Below are positions 1-10,640 of a stretch of DNA of 64,000 nt, one piece after another. This DNA is from Diphasiastrum complanatum (Eukaryota; Streptophyta; Lycopodiopsida; Lycopodiales; Lycopodiaceae). The notes under the pieces were generated by a model. It did not search any database, was not told the origin of the DNA, and saw only the letters and a program-made list of their open reading frames with translations. The stretch is taken from positions 22,758,578 through 22,822,577 of the forward strand of contig CM055112.1 in NCBI GenBank assembly GCA_029204225.1, given 5' to 3'. The stretch's first letter is position 1; each line of letters begins with the position of its first letter. The translations under genes and the position numbers were made by a program.

Positions 1-249
1 CAAAAGGAATGTCTAGGAGCTTAAATCTCCAAATATATGTGGTTATCAACTTCAGCCCAATCTCAAAGGTAATTATCGACTTTGGCCCATTCTTCAATGT
101 AGTTATGAAATTTTGTCCATGGTTCATCAACTTCAGCATCTAATGGCTAAGCTTTTTGGTTCTATTCTCCAAGAGATGGCTAATAGTAAAAGCAGAGAAG
201 TATCATCTACATGCAATTGGGCAGGCCGGCCATTCTACACATTCTACAT
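1..249. other. non-coding start of window
   Basis: No gene is recognised. A degenerate phrase of about 36 bases (gtTATcaacTTcagCCCA-like) recurs two or three times between about 38 and 120, suggesting a weak tandem repeat. The LINE fragment follows directly. Confidence 0.4.
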
Positions 250-441
250 CAAACCACATTCACTCTTAGGTCCTTGATTGAGGAGGCTAAGTTTAAACAG
301 AACCGTGTTATTTGCTACATTGTGGACTTCAGATGAGAATTTGACTCTGTTACCAGACATCTTCGTATTCAACAACTACATGACCTCCAGTTTTCCCAGG
401 ATATCATTTTGGCTATCGTGACACTATATGAGAATAATTAG
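250..441 (+). pseudogene. LINE (non-LTR) reverse transcriptase fragment
   Basis: Reading the plus strand from 250 gives 63 codons up to a TAG at 439-441. They match the early palm region of plant LINE reverse transcriptase: a segment like TLRSLIEEAKF, then CYIVDFR, then EFDSVTRHLRIQQL, then AIVTLYE. In the family, the VDFxKAFD box carries the first catalytic aspartate of the polymerase, and the AI..LYE helix follows about 25 residues later. A TGA stop replaces the residue after VDFR, so the copy is dead. No intact ORF1, endonuclease or RT continuation is attached. The family call rests on motif order. The subfamily cannot be told. Confidence 0.6.
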
Positions 442-639
442 CTGTTTTCGATCTCCTGAGGGTGCCTTTGAGCAAGTCGGGCTCCGTCATAAAAAGCATG
501 CCTATGATGAGTCTAAAGGAAGGAGACTCGTTAATCTCCTCTTCAATTCCACTTCAGGCGCTTTTTGGTGTGGGTTCATTCCACGTGCTCCTCCCCCCTT
601 CCTATCCGACCTACAGTCTTGCACTGATTATGCGACCAT

Positions 640-815
640 TCTTTATACCATACACACTAACACTCCCATCTCCATCTCTCCTCGTCCTTTTGAGTTCTCA
701 CTTTTTACTTCTGAAATGGTAATAGCGGCCATCAAGGAATTGAAATCCCTTCATGCCCATGATATTGAGGATCTTGAATCTGAATTACTAATCCATGCTG
801 TTGATACACAATACA
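640..815 (+). pseudogene. LINE segment that normally precedes the RT domain
   Basis: Part of a 144-codon open frame (428-862). The supported part is a stretch like FSLFTSEMVIAAIKELKSL followed by HDIEDLESELLIHA. This matches the linker between endonuclease and reverse transcriptase in LINEs, where a helix 'EV..AI..LK..KA.DI.GL..ELL' sits just upstream of the RT fingers. Here it lies downstream of the RT palm fragment at 250-441, so the order is reversed from an intact element. Either two copies are joined or one was rearranged. The first part of the open frame is not recognised. Confidence 0.45.
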
Positions 816-1896
816 TGGCTGTAAGTGGAAATAGTTATTTACAACTTAGGCATTTGATTTAACTCTAAGAATGACAAAACACATAAGAACTATTATTGTG
901 CCAACTCTATCTCATTGTGTATCCATGATGCACACTCAAAGCCATTAGTTCAATGCATGGACAACAAAACGTCCTCCAATCTCAATGTGAGGTAAATCTC
1001 TCAAAGGGATGTGATTCGTTTTTATGCTCATAAGGCTTGAGTTCATCTGGAAAAATCTTTGTTGATCCCAAACTCATGGGACCTACTTCCACCTACGTCC
1101 TAGAGCAACAAGGATCCTGGAGGGGGGTTGTAGTTTCTCTCACTATATAAGCCAAAACTGTTTACAGCTGACATGGCTTATTGCTCTCACTGACATAAAT
1201 AAAAGCAAGACCATATCATTCCTTACTGAACTTGCTTCTTTTGATGAAATATTGACAATTCTGGTCTCGTCTAACTAACTAAAATTGCCCAAATGCCATC
1301 CCTGTTCATGTATCATTGACATATGGCCACATATTTGTGAAAGATATAATGCTACATGTACACTTATAGCTCAAGGATTAGTGGCTGGATAGTGTATGCA
1401 AGAAAGTCACACATTTAGCAGAATTAATGGATATCAAGAACAAATGTAGAGGCTGTTGGGAGGGATGCAGTCAAAACTACAGAACCACCAAGATTTCGAA
1501 ATCTTTTTAGGACAACAAACATCTAGAAAATCCTAGTCTTTGTATAATAAGGTGTAGGATAGAACATGGATCAAAGAAGAATGCAAAATCTGTACTCAGA
1601 TACCATAGTTGAGTAGGTTTTGTGAATCCATTTGACTACTCATATGGTCAGGTTATGCCTTTCACATTAGCCGAAAGTGGAGAACATTCAACATGCAGGT
1701 AGCAGACGTCAGTTAAAAAACTTATCTTCCTTTCTAGCTTCAGACAATATTCAAATAAAGGGAAGAGCATAACACAATACCTGGACGTTCAATCTGGCAA
1801 GACCTTCTGAATGATGTACTTGAATAAGATCGGCTCACAGATGCTTGTAAGCGATTCAAAGCATAAAAGAAGCTCAGCTTCTTAAAGCAAAGAATT
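816..1896. other. no gene recognised
   Basis: About 1.1 kb of mixed-composition spacer. Open frames are short and resemble nothing I know. No repeat or RNA gene stands out. Confidence 0.4.
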
Positions 1897-2170
1897 TCAG
1901 GAGTATAAATTCTTTGACTTTGTAAGTTGAAACACCTGGTAGACTGCATTTTGATGACTGCAGTATCTTCCTACTTCAGTTTGGCCATTATTCTTTCGGA
2001 CTTCAATGATGGAGGGCTCCCATTGTGGATGTTTAGACATGATCAGAGGCATCACAATTCCATCTATCAGGTATTGAAGCTCTAAATTTTGGGATGCCTT
2101 CAGCAAAGATAATATTGCATCTTGCACAAGTCTTCTTCCATGCTCTCCTCTATTACTCCAAAACCACCAC
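1897..2170 (-). other. possible exon or exon relic, unrecognised
   Basis: The minus strand reads open from about 2170 down to 1897. It gives a 76-residue peptide from the first Met (with upstream open codons) containing LLKASQNLELQYLIDGIVM and PLIMSKHPQWEPSIIEVRKN. The composition, with no runs or low-complexity stretches, is more protein-like than the surrounding shadow frames, so it may be one exon of a host gene or a relic. No splice partners were found and I do not recognise the family. The overlapping frame at 1740-1949 is probably noise. Confidence 0.25.
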
Positions 2171-2832
2171 CAGCAACAACTTTCTGCTTCACAGAATCAT
2201 ATCTTTAGCTTTGGCACGGGCTGATAAAATAGCAAAAAATTTCTGCAAATGAATTCTAAAAGTACCAACATAATCACTGCTAAAGAGCACAATGTATATC
2301 AATACTACATAATTACAGGCTGTAAAAAATATGTATAGAATCATGGAAGAAGTTATTGGTGCTGACACTCAGTCATTACTCCAAGAAAAAACTACAATTT
2401 AAAACTCTAACTTATTTCAACTCATTGATTATATTGACATACCATAATATATTGATGATAAGTCTAGGATAGTATGTAAATAATACAAAAAAAAGTACAA
2501 ATTTAGCTATGTATAGTTCAGCCATGAAAATTTTATAACGCCATCGTGCATAGCAGAGAGTCCAGACAACATGCTAAGACATCCCCAGGCTCATGTCTTC
2601 AAACCCCCCAAAAAAGTGCAGATTACAGTTCAAGTGGTGTGGTCAGAAAGTTAGCTTGTGCTTCCAATGGGCTATCATGGGGAAAGTGGTGTAGTAAGGA
2701 AATAAGGGCCTCTTGGTACGTCTTGATATAGGTATATGGAGAACCCTTCACAAAGGATGAGGAGTTTGGGGGGAAGTAGCAACTTGCAATAAAGAGATCT
2801 CTGTCCATGTCCATGCCAGTCTTGAGAGCCTA

Positions 2833-2835
<3 letters not shown>
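2171..2835. other. no gene recognised
   Basis: Non-coding spacer. Short open frames on both strands between 2546 and 2814 overlap each other and show no family motif. Confidence 0.4.

Positions 2836-2888
<53 letters not shown>
2836..2888. repeat. (GA)n microsatellite
   Basis: About 26 GA dinucleotides with one interruption (gaggagag). It creates the serine-leucine string at the end of a minus-strand open frame, which is therefore an artefact. Confidence 0.95.
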
Positions 2889-3153
2889 TTTTATTAATGT
2901 CTATCCAGTACCCGTAGGCACAAAAGACAAAATACAGTACATACAAGATAGGAGCAATGTCCATATGCGGACTTATTTCTAAAGAAACTATCTCTCTACC
3001 AAAAATCAACTGATGAAAAACAAAATGAATCAACAATCTCTCATCATGCAAGAAGGAGATGCAAGAGCTTAACCTCCCGCTCTGCTGAGGTACAAAGGCA
3101 AAAGCTTAACCACCCGCTCTGCTGAGGCAACCACTAAAGAAAAACCAAAAACA

Positions 3154-3890
3154 CTAAGTGACTGATCTGAAAAAATGAGTGATAGGCTGTGAGGTGTGCC
3201 CTAAAGGCTGATGAGCGGCTCGGTGAGATGCTGAGGGTCGCCGTGAGGCTCTACCTGACGATGATGAACAAGCTGCTGCAAGTCTCGGTCTGGTAGATGA
3301 TCGCTGAGTCTTCACAGCCTTCTGTCGTGTCAGGATATCGATCTCATCCTCTGATACCTCCTCTCTATCCCTCTTCTGTAAGAAGAGTGCGATGAGAGTC
3401 TGGCTATAAACATCATCTGCCTCCGAAGGTAAAAGAGACACACGTAACGTAAACATCTCTCTCAATAAGAGTCCCACACACCTCGGGTCTGGATACGCCA
3501 AGAAAGAACCAAGGGATAGAGGAGTGTCTCTGTAGAGACAATAATAACGGCCTCTAATCTCATAATAGATAGGACGTCTAAAGATAAAATGTGACTCATC
3601 CTCCACCTCATGCATCGAGCATAACTGGCATTGTATATCCGCTGTGGCTTGGGGGTATCAGTATAACGGCCCATCTCAATAGCAAGTTGATGTGAGGATA
3701 CACGAAGCTGCCCAATACGGTAACGAAGACCATATGATAAAGTATGTGAAAGATATGACGGTAGGATAGGTAACCCCATACCATCTAGCTGTAGGAGATG
3801 AGTGCCGTAAAAATGCATCTTGACCCTCTCTGGATCTAGCTGTGACCACACTTCTGGATATAGCTACGATAAAGCTGACGTCGAATATTA
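3154..3890 (-). pseudogene. LINE reverse transcriptase C-terminal region
   Basis: Two overlapping minus-strand frames together give the C-terminal part of a plant LINE ORF2. The first frame (3851 down to about 3625) carries a helix ending in YRIGQLRVSSHQLAIEMGRY. The second (about 3615 down to 3154) carries VEDESHFIFRRPIYYEIRGRYY and ends in a Lys/Arg/Ser-rich tail. In the family this is the region after the thumb with the 'R.C..C....E.E.HF...CP.Y' zinc-like box. The switch of frame near 3620 shows a frameshift, and the box has lost at least one cysteine (FRRP where FxCP is usual). The 5' part is missing because gypsy sequence begins about 200 bases further on. Same general family as the fragments at 250-815 but opposite strand. 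Confidence 0.6.
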
Positions 3891-4104
3891 GTAAGAGTCC
3901 CGTTAGGGAGAGCTGATATAGATACCCCCAGTGGCTAAGAAACTCAGAGACATCCTCAAACCATGACGACTTAGCCTGCTGCCTAAAGTCCTTTTATTGA
4001 CTTGCTAATTCAACAAATCTCTATGTGATCATCGGGTTGGACTTACACACGCAAGGTGCCGAATCTCTCTCACTTATTAACTAGGGTTAGGATTGCCTCG
4101 GGAT

Positions 4105-4711
4105 CCTTTCACAGTGTTCTTCCGTAAGTTTGCAGAGGACTATTCTAAAATTGCCACACCTCTTAACAACGTTTTGAAAGGGGTAAAAAGTCGGAAAGGA
4201 AGGCCTGGCCCTCCCACTAAATGGAATGAGAATTAGATGAGTGTTTTCAAAAACTCAAGCTTCTAATTGTCTCAGCTCCCGTGTTGAGAATAGCGGATCC
4301 ACATATTTCGTTCATCATTAATACTAATGAGAGTGATACGGCTATTGGAGGTCTTGTCTTACAGGAGGGCCAGCCCGTTGCTTTTGAGAGCAAAACAGTA
4401 TCCAATGCGCAAGTTAGATATACAACGCAAAAATTAGAACTTTGGCGATGATCCATGCATTGAAATCATGGAGGCATTACCTGTATGGTAATAGATTCAT
4501 GGTTAGCACGGATCAGCAACCTCTAAAATACTTTTGCAATCCAAATGATCTGAGAGGTCGTAAGGCCCAATGGGCAGAACTCATGCAGGAATTCGACTTT
4601 GAAGTGCGGTATATCAAAGGCACCACTACTCGGGTGGCTAATGCAATTAGTCGAACTTTCCTTCACATTGATCAGCACAGACTTTTATCTCTCCCTGAGG
4701 GGTCTTTGTGA
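4105..4711 (+). pseudogene. gypsy RT connection and RNase H
   Basis: The first readable codons match the end of gypsy RT ('FFRKFAEDYSKIATPL', compare the family's FYR.F...FS.IA.PL). After a frame change near 4235 comes the start of RNase H (IGGLVLQEGQPVAFESKT). The open frame at 4442-4711 gives the RNase H body: 'HALKSWRHYLYG', then 'STDQQPLKYF', then the segment with VANAISR, where functional copies have VADALSR with a catalytic aspartate. The D-to-N change there and the frameshifts show decay. Upstream the sequence loses all similarity. Confidence 0.7.
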
Positions 4712-4889
4712 GAAAGACCTGCATTTTGGACCAATCTAGAAGACGATTCTAGCAGTTTTCATCAAGCGAGACTAATTTACATGGTGATCAGTATAGGAGA
4801 AAGGATAAAAAGAGTGCTGATGACTTCTCTATCTGTAATGGACTGTTTTTCATGAAAGGGAAGATATGCGGACCCGATGTGGATGCTAT

Positions 4890-5148
4890 AAAAAAGAAAA
4901 TTCTTTATGAATGTCATGACTCACCATGTGCGGGGCATGGCATCCAAGCATACATCATACTTTAGATTTGGTACAAAGGGATTTTTATTGGCCAAAACTT
5001 AAACCCTTTGTAGAATCTTATGTGGTCACGTGTGACCAATGCCAGTTGAATAAGGTCGAACGCCTTAAGGCTGGTGGATTGTTACATCCATTGGATATCT
5101 CAAATAAAAATTGGAATAGTATTTCCATGGATCTCGTGGTTGGGTTAC
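4890..5148 (+). pseudogene. gypsy integrase, zinc-binding domain and start of core
   Basis: Shows the HHCC domain of gypsy integrases: a histidine pair in 'HPSIHHTLDLVQRDFYWP' and the cysteine pair in 'YVVTCDQCQLNKVERL', followed by the usual GLLHPL linker and the first strand of the catalytic core ('SISMDLVVGL', with the first acidic residue). The frame is cut at 5148, where another LTR starts. The remaining core continues in the same codon phase at 6527. Confidence 0.75.
5144..5148. repeat. target-site duplication GTTAC, left copy
   Basis: Five bases directly before the TG of the inserted LTR. The same five bases follow the inserted element at 6522-6526. Confidence 0.8.
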
Positions 5149-5359
5149 TGTCATGCCCATGATTGGTCTCGGGTAGCGTGTCCATGCTAGAAATCGGGAG
5201 ACCATCAACCCGTAAATCAATTATATAGTTTAGATTCTAGTTATACTTGATCGTTTAAGAGAAGGATTACTTGTGTGATCAGAAGATCAAATAAGATCTT
5301 TATTTATATTTTGATAAGCAATCTCCTTGGAGAGGAAGTTATTCTTGATGGAGATTGAG

Positions 5360-5998
5360 TTATAGTAAGCACCGGTTATAGTCGTGCGTGCTTGTATACA
5401 ATTTTGAACCTACATCACTCATGTCAGTAGAGACTCGTACGATCAGGTTTCAGAAGGTAGCGGATTTCCTACATGATATGCAGGAAAGGCTACGGATAGC
5501 ACGTGAGAATGTCTAGTGTACCCAAGATAGGGAATGACATTATGCTAATCTGAAATAATCGCCTCGAGACTTTCAAATGGGGGTTTGGGTGTATTGAAGA
5601 ATCTCGAAGGATTCTAGTGTAATGCGTACCTGCAAGCATTACAAATTGTCCCCTACATACAGAGGACCGATTAGATCTTGTAAAAGATCAGATCCTCAGC
5701 TTACCAATTGGAACTCCCGGAAGGATCTCAAGTGCATCCAGTATTTCACGTAAGCCGACTCAAGAAGAGTCTACGTGAGGGAGAGCATCTGGGATCTGGA
5801 GATCAATTGGACTTGTTGGATGTATCATCAGGTGTATCTCAACTTGAACCCGAAAAGATCTTGGATACAAGAACTAAACGATTGAGAAATCGTATAGTTA
5901 CCGAGCATCTGGTTCAATGGAAGGGATGTATAGACGACGATGATTCCTGGGAACAGGAAGGAAGCTTAAGGAGGAACTTTCCCAATTTTAAGTTTTGA
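5360..5998 (+). pseudogene. gypsy integrase C-terminal half and chromodomain (inner copy)
   Basis: From about 5360 the sequence matches, with several stops and indels, the integrase part also present at 6940-7170 (for example VADFLHDMQERLRIARENV). The open frame 5708-5998 (96 codons) then gives the linker 'LPEGSQVHPVFHVSRLKKSL' and a chromodomain with 'EHLVQWKGC' and 'DDDSWEQEGSL', the hallmark W-K-G and SWE residues. Chromodomains in this position guide integration to marked chromatin. The frame ends with a TGA just before the purine tract. Confidence 0.75.
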
Positions 5999-6009
5999 GG
6001 ACAAAACTT

Positions 6010-6026
6010 GAATAAGGGGGGAAGAA
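6010..6026 (+). other. polypurine tract of inner gypsy element
   Basis: The run aataaggggggaagaa directly precedes the TG of the LTR at 6027, the expected place for the plus-strand primer of reverse transcription. A similar run, gaaagggggagaa, precedes the LTR at 7574. Confidence 0.7.
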
Positions 6027-6521
6027 TGTCATGCCCATGACTAGTCTCAGGTAGCGTGTCCATGCTAGAGATCCTTAGTCCATCAACCCGTAAGTTAATT
6101 GTGACTATAAGGAAATTGGGGCCCTTATGTGTACATGGTCATAATTAATGGTTGTAGGCCTAAACACCTGGTGGTGGAGTTGGTATGGGTCTTTCAGTGA
6201 GTCATTAGGGAACTGGATGATGTGGCCCAATTAGGCGGCAAAGGTGTCCAGTGAGGTGTCACATTGCACTACTAGTGGTGCATGGGCCTTGGAGAGTATA
6301 AGTATACCTATTGGGCTCTCACTAGTGGATGCTTGATTCTGTGATTAAAAGCTACATGCTGCTAGTGTGATTCCTCTTTCCATGACTGTGATTGATCCAT
6401 AGCTTGGGAGCTAGATCCGTTCGATCTAGGTTTGGTTGGGTTGGTTTATCAACCACCCGTTCACTTTGATGTTGCTTTGTTTGGCATGCTTAGGATAGTA
6501 TCCTGTGTGTAGGACTTTATA
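6027..6521 (+). repeat. LTR of inner gypsy element (495 bp)
   Basis: Begins TGTCATGCCC after the polypurine tract and ends ACTTTATA before the GTTAC duplication. It aligns along most of its length with the LTR at 7574-8076 (shared blocks include ATGTGTACATGGTCATAA and CACTACTAGTGGTGCATGGG). The ends are TG...TA rather than the usual TG...CA. Confidence 0.75.
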
Positions 6522-6526
6522 GTTAC
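6522..6526. repeat. target-site duplication GTTAC, right copy
   Basis: Identical to 5144-5148. Coding sequence of the interrupted integrase resumes right after it. Confidence 0.8.
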
Positions 6527-7170
6527 CGTGGACAAATAAACAAGATGACGCAATTTGGGTAGTGTTCGACCATCTTACCAAATTAGCTACGCTTATTCCG
6601 GTAAAGACCATCGTGAAGGCTTTTGATTTAGCTTAGATATTTGTTGAGCGTCTGTTTAGGCTTTACGGATTACCGCGTGACATCGTGAGCGATCGCAATC
6701 CTAAGTTCACCGATCGCTTTTGGTTGGCCGTGTTCGTGAAACTGGAGACAACACTGAGCTTAAGTTCTTCTGATCATAACAAGACAGATGGCAAGACGAA
6801 AAGGACAAATCAAATGATAAAACAGATGCTTCGCGCATATGTTTCCCGATGGCAATCTCATTGGGAGAAGTATCTACCCTTGATTAAGTTTGCCTATAAT
6901 AGTAGTAAGCGTTTGACTATCGGTTATAGCCCATTCATGCTTATGTACGGTTTTGAACCTAGATCGCCCATTGCAGTTGAAACTCGATTGATCAAGTTTC
7001 ATAAAGTAGCGGATTTCTTACACGACATGCAAGAAATGCTCCAAATAGCACGTGAGAATGTTCAATGTGCCCAGAATAGGGACAGGCATTATGCTAATCT
7101 GAAAAGATCACCTCGAGATTTTCAAGTGGGGATTGGGTGTATTTACGAATCCCGAAGGATTCAAGTGTAA
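6527..7170 (+). pseudogene. gypsy integrase core (outer copy, resumed)
   Basis: Continues the integrase cut at 5148. Visible pieces are 'AIWVVFDHLTKLATLIPV' (usual VVVDRLTK..HFIP), then 'RLYGLPRDIVSDRNPKF' with the second catalytic aspartate, then a long open frame (6685-7170, 161 codons) with 'MIKQMLRAYV' and 'WEKYLPLIKFAYNSS' and the GYSPF..MYGFEPRSP motif of the core end. The family's catalytic glutamate lies in 'QTDGQTER.N'; here the sequence reads DGKTKRTN, so that glutamate is replaced. One stop lies near 6633. The frame ends where the C-terminal domain decays. Confidence 0.75.
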
Positions 7171-7560
7171 TGCGTACTGGCAAGTATTACAAATTGCCCG
7201 CTAGTATAGGGGACCGTATAAAATCTTGAAAAAGATTGGATCCTTGGCTTACCAATTGGACCTCCTGGAAGGAACGCAAGTGCACCCAGTTTTTCACATT
7301 AGTCGACTTAAGAATAGTCTACATGAAGGGGAACATCTTGGTTGTGGAGATCGATTGGACCTGTTAGATGAATCTTCAGGTGTGGGTGTGGCTTGACTTG
7401 AACCCGAAATGATCTTGGATACCAGAACTAAAAGATTGAGAAATTGTATAGTTACCGAGCATTTGGTTTGATGGAAGGGTAGACGATGATGATTCATGGG
7501 AGCAAGAAGGCAGCCTGAAAAGAAACTTCCCTAATTTTAAGTTATAGTCAGGACTCGAAT
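7171..7560 (+). pseudogene. decayed gypsy chromodomain region (outer copy)
   Basis: Nucleotide-level match to the inner copy at 5640-5998 (shared stretches such as cttaccaattgga and gatcttggatac), but with many stops and indels, so no open frame remains. A purine tract and LTR follow. Confidence 0.6.
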
Positions 7561-7573
7561 GAAAGGGGGAGAA

Positions 7574-8076
7574 TGTCATGACCACGACTGGACTGATCTC
7601 GGATTATTATCCCGTTAGGAGGTCAGTAGGCCTACCTCGACCCGTAATTTAATCATAATTACGAGGGGTTTGGAGCCCTCATGTGTACATGGTCATAAGT
7701 AATGGTTGGAGGCCTATAACTCAAGATGGTGGATTTTTATGGGTCTATTAGTGACTCATAGGGGAACTGGATGATATGGCCCAATAAGGCTGTAGATGTG
7801 TCCAGTGAGGTGTCACAATGCACTACTAGTGGTGCATGGGCCTTGGAGGGTATCAATATACCCATTGGGCTCTCACTAGTGTATGCTTGATTTTGATGTT
7901 GGGAGCTACATGTTGCTGGTGTGACTCCTCTATCCTTGTGAGTGATTGATCCATACCTTGGGGGCTAGATCCATTCGATAGAGATTTGGTTGGGTCGATT
8001 TGTCCACCATCTGATTCCCTTTTGTTGCTTTGTTGCGGTTTGCTTAGCTATTGTATCCTTGGTGAGGGACTTTATA
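7574..8076 (+). repeat. 3' LTR of outer gypsy element
   Basis: Starts TGTCATGACC after a purine tract and aligns with 6027-6521 up to the shared end GGGACTTTATA. It is more diverged in its first 80 bases than the inner copies are from each other. Confidence 0.65.
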
Positions 8077-9982
8077 CTCTCTCTCTCACCTCCCTAGTCA
8101 AAGTGGAGAGATTATGCTTCCATAAAAACATCAAACACGCAAAAGGTAAATGTCACCTCTTCAATGCCTTGGTGACACCAATGGCCATGGATGCTATAGA
8201 GACAAGATTACTTGTTCCGATGGGGCAGCCTCTCATGTCTCCAAATCATTATGTTCTCACAAGTGATATGAGAGAAATCCTCGGTTCCTTAAAATTACAT
8301 CGGCAAATTTGCTATACCTCATTCAGGCAGATGCTATCTTTAAGGTGATAATATATCTTCAACAACTTAGAGATTATAAATTCTCATGTATGGGTGGTAG
8401 ATATCCTTACAAAGTTTTCACGTCATCTCAGAGGCTTCATGAGCTGGGCCATCACCTATCTTGGTACTCTTAGGTGAAGCACTTCTTGGAATCCTATGGT
8501 ATCTCTATATCCCATCTTCCGGAAAGCACACACTCATAAGACACCTTACTCTCTTTGGAAATCCTATGCTAACTACCGTTATAACTAAGAATAAAAAATG
8601 TGTTGCCATTTCCTTGGGATAACATCTACAACATGTTCCCAAGAAGTCCATTACTACTTCGATTAAACATGGAAATAGGCACATGTAATAAAGGTTATCA
8701 ACCATGATTATATTGATCAAATGGTCCAATTCAACTTGTACAGAACCCTACTTTGCTAGTTTTCCTAGGATACAATGTCTTACAAATACATTTCAAACAA
8801 GAAATAACAACACATCCCATATAATAATGCAATCTTTCATGGTCCATCGCAAACACCTTATAACATTATCAGCTAAGAACTTCATGTTAATATTCTAACT
8901 TATATCTGCTTTTTCTCCTTGGGTTGTTTCTATTAATTTGGTATGCTTTGATACCATGAACCTGACTTTTCTAGCAATTTCAGCGTTGGGCCAGGTATTC
9001 TCCATTAAACATACTTTTAGAAGCAAATGCAATGAATGGTAGAACAAGCATGAATTATAAATATCAAGGTGACCCATCTTAGTCATCGTAAAGATCACTA
9101 AAGGACAAGTATCTACTTAATAAATAAAGACTACTTTCCAAAAAAAATGTTCGTAGGCTTCATTTAAACTCCAAACTTGAGGATTGAATCAAATTGTTCT
9201 TTGTTTGATCACACAAATAATGCAATCTCTCCCCAATCAACCAGAGACCTGATCCCTTCCAAGCAGATCATAATAAAACTTTCATACGTCATGCCTATAA
9301 TCACTAAATCACTGCTTGCTTGTGACTTAGAAAAATAATATATCATGACTTAAAGAAATAATATATCAAGGCAAGAGAAGAAAGAAACAGTTCCAACAGA
9401 AATGCAATGCGTAGGAAATAATATTAATAGAATGCTTGTCATGGGGCAACAAAAGCATCCAAATATTACATGATAAGCATACTACTAAGTTGTATAATTT
9501 CGAATCAATAATTACACCCAACTCATGTAGTCAGAAAATGAGAGCCCAAATATCAAAACACAACACCTGAAAATAGAAGCCTCATGCATCCATCAGAGAT
9601 TTCCAGTAAGAGGTCGAAATGTATTTCCATGAATAATGCTTTGGACTTCAAAAGTCCAGTGGAGGAAACGACATTATTTGGGTGGTGGAATATCACTTCA
9701 TGAGAATGGCAACATTTACTTCATTGAAAGCCGGTGTTAAGGCGGCTCAAGGGCTTGTTGAGCCGTTATTCGGACTCATAACAGTTTCAAGTCACAAAAA
9801 ACTCAACACTCAGAGATACAGCTGAGACAAATTTTGCTGCTAGATGAAAATTCCGAGAAGGCTAGAACCTTTAGAACAATCACATGCAATGATTTAATAA
9901 AACGTGCCCAAGCTATTACATCAACGTCCAATAACTCATCACAAAACACAGCTATGGGGCTCAAGATGCAGACCCCGGCTCA
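8077..9982. other. no gene recognised
   Basis: About 1.9 kb of spacer. The longest open frame (7986-8348) starts inside the LTR and shows no family motif. Other open frames are short and overlap on both strands. Confidence 0.4.
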
Positions 9983-10026
9983 GTACACACACACACACTC
10001 ACTCACTCACTCACGCCCACACACAG
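9983..10026. repeat. (AC)n/(ACTC)n microsatellite
   Basis: A short ACACAC run grades into four CACT units and then a further ACAC run. Confidence 0.85.
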
Positions 10027-10263
10027 CAGGGAACTCCATTCCTTAAAACTTCCATAATTCTATGAAACTTGCATAATTTTATGACGACAGAGCTGTAAAT
10101 CAATTAGTAGGCGATGTGTTCTGATAGCATACTGATAGTTATGATGAAGAAAATCCAAAATTACCAAAGAAGCAAACCTCTATATGCTGCTCTCGCCTAT
10201 AGCAGGCAGCAAGAGAATTGGTGCTTTGAATTGCTGTTGTAGCTCATGTCCGTGAACATAAAT

Positions 10264-10309
<46 letters not shown>
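10264..10309. repeat. (GA)n microsatellite
   Basis: About 20 GA units with small interruptions; the Glu-Arg string in the overlapping open frame is an artefact of it. Confidence 0.95.
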
Positions 10310-10511
10310 TGAGTCTGTGTAATGATGAGCTTCGAGAAGTTTCAAATATAATTCTCGAAGGGGCCCCTCTAGATAAAGTGTGTGTGTGTTTTCTTTACCT
10401 TTTGGGGCCTCTCATCCAAACTCCAAACACGTGTGGTCCCTAAAGACACAACTGTGGGGCTTCGCATCTAAGCAGCACAGTGGCCATTGCCCCCGGTGCG
10501 TCCACAGCCAC

Positions 10512-10640
10512 GAGTTTTTTTTTTTTTTTTAACTGGCTGCCCAGGCGCCACGTCTCTGGGCAACCAGAACAATACCCCACAAGCATTCATTCTTATGGGA
10601 TTCCTCAGGAGAGATACATAGGCAAACATGCCTATTCTAT
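10512..10640. repeat. dispersed repeat, copy 1
   Basis: A T-run followed by GGCTGCCC, ACGTSTCTGRGCAACCA, then ATTCTT..ATGGGATT.C.CAG.GAGA. The same order recurs at about 33305-33425. Two copies 23 kb apart point to a small dispersed element of unknown type. Copy 1 has 17 Ts at its left edge. Confidence 0.55.

Larger units (their letters stand above)
5149..6521 (+). mobile_element. nested, internally deleted gypsy element
   Basis: A 1.37-kb insertion inside the integrase of the outer gypsy copy. It starts with TGTCATGCCC, the same start as the LTRs at 6027 and 7574, and ends ...GACTTTATA. GTTAC flanks both sides. The left LTR matches its partner only over about 75 bases, then about 135 unrelated bases follow, then the second half of an integrase, a chromodomain, a purine tract and a full right LTR. 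Gag, protease, RT, RNase H and half of integrase are gone, presumably by internal deletion after insertion. Element family and host element appear to be the same or close relatives. Confidence 0.75.
4105..8076 (+). mobile_element. 5'-truncated Ty3/gypsy element (outer copy)
   Basis: Relic of a chromodomain-type Ty3/gypsy retrotransposon on the plus strand. In order it holds the RT connection and RNase H (4105-4711), the integrase zinc-binding domain (about 4890-5148), the integrase core (6527-7170), a decayed chromodomain (7171-7560), a polypurine tract (about 7561-7573) and a 3' LTR (7574-8076). Gag, protease and most of RT are missing; homology starts abruptly near 4105, just after a LINE relic. 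The integrase is split by a second insertion at 5149-6521 (see that entry). Stops and small frameshifts mean it is not functional. Confidence 0.75.

Noticed and set aside
2830-3051. Minus-strand frame ending in a long Ser-Leu string
   Set aside because: The string is the translation of a GA microsatellite; the rest has no family motif.
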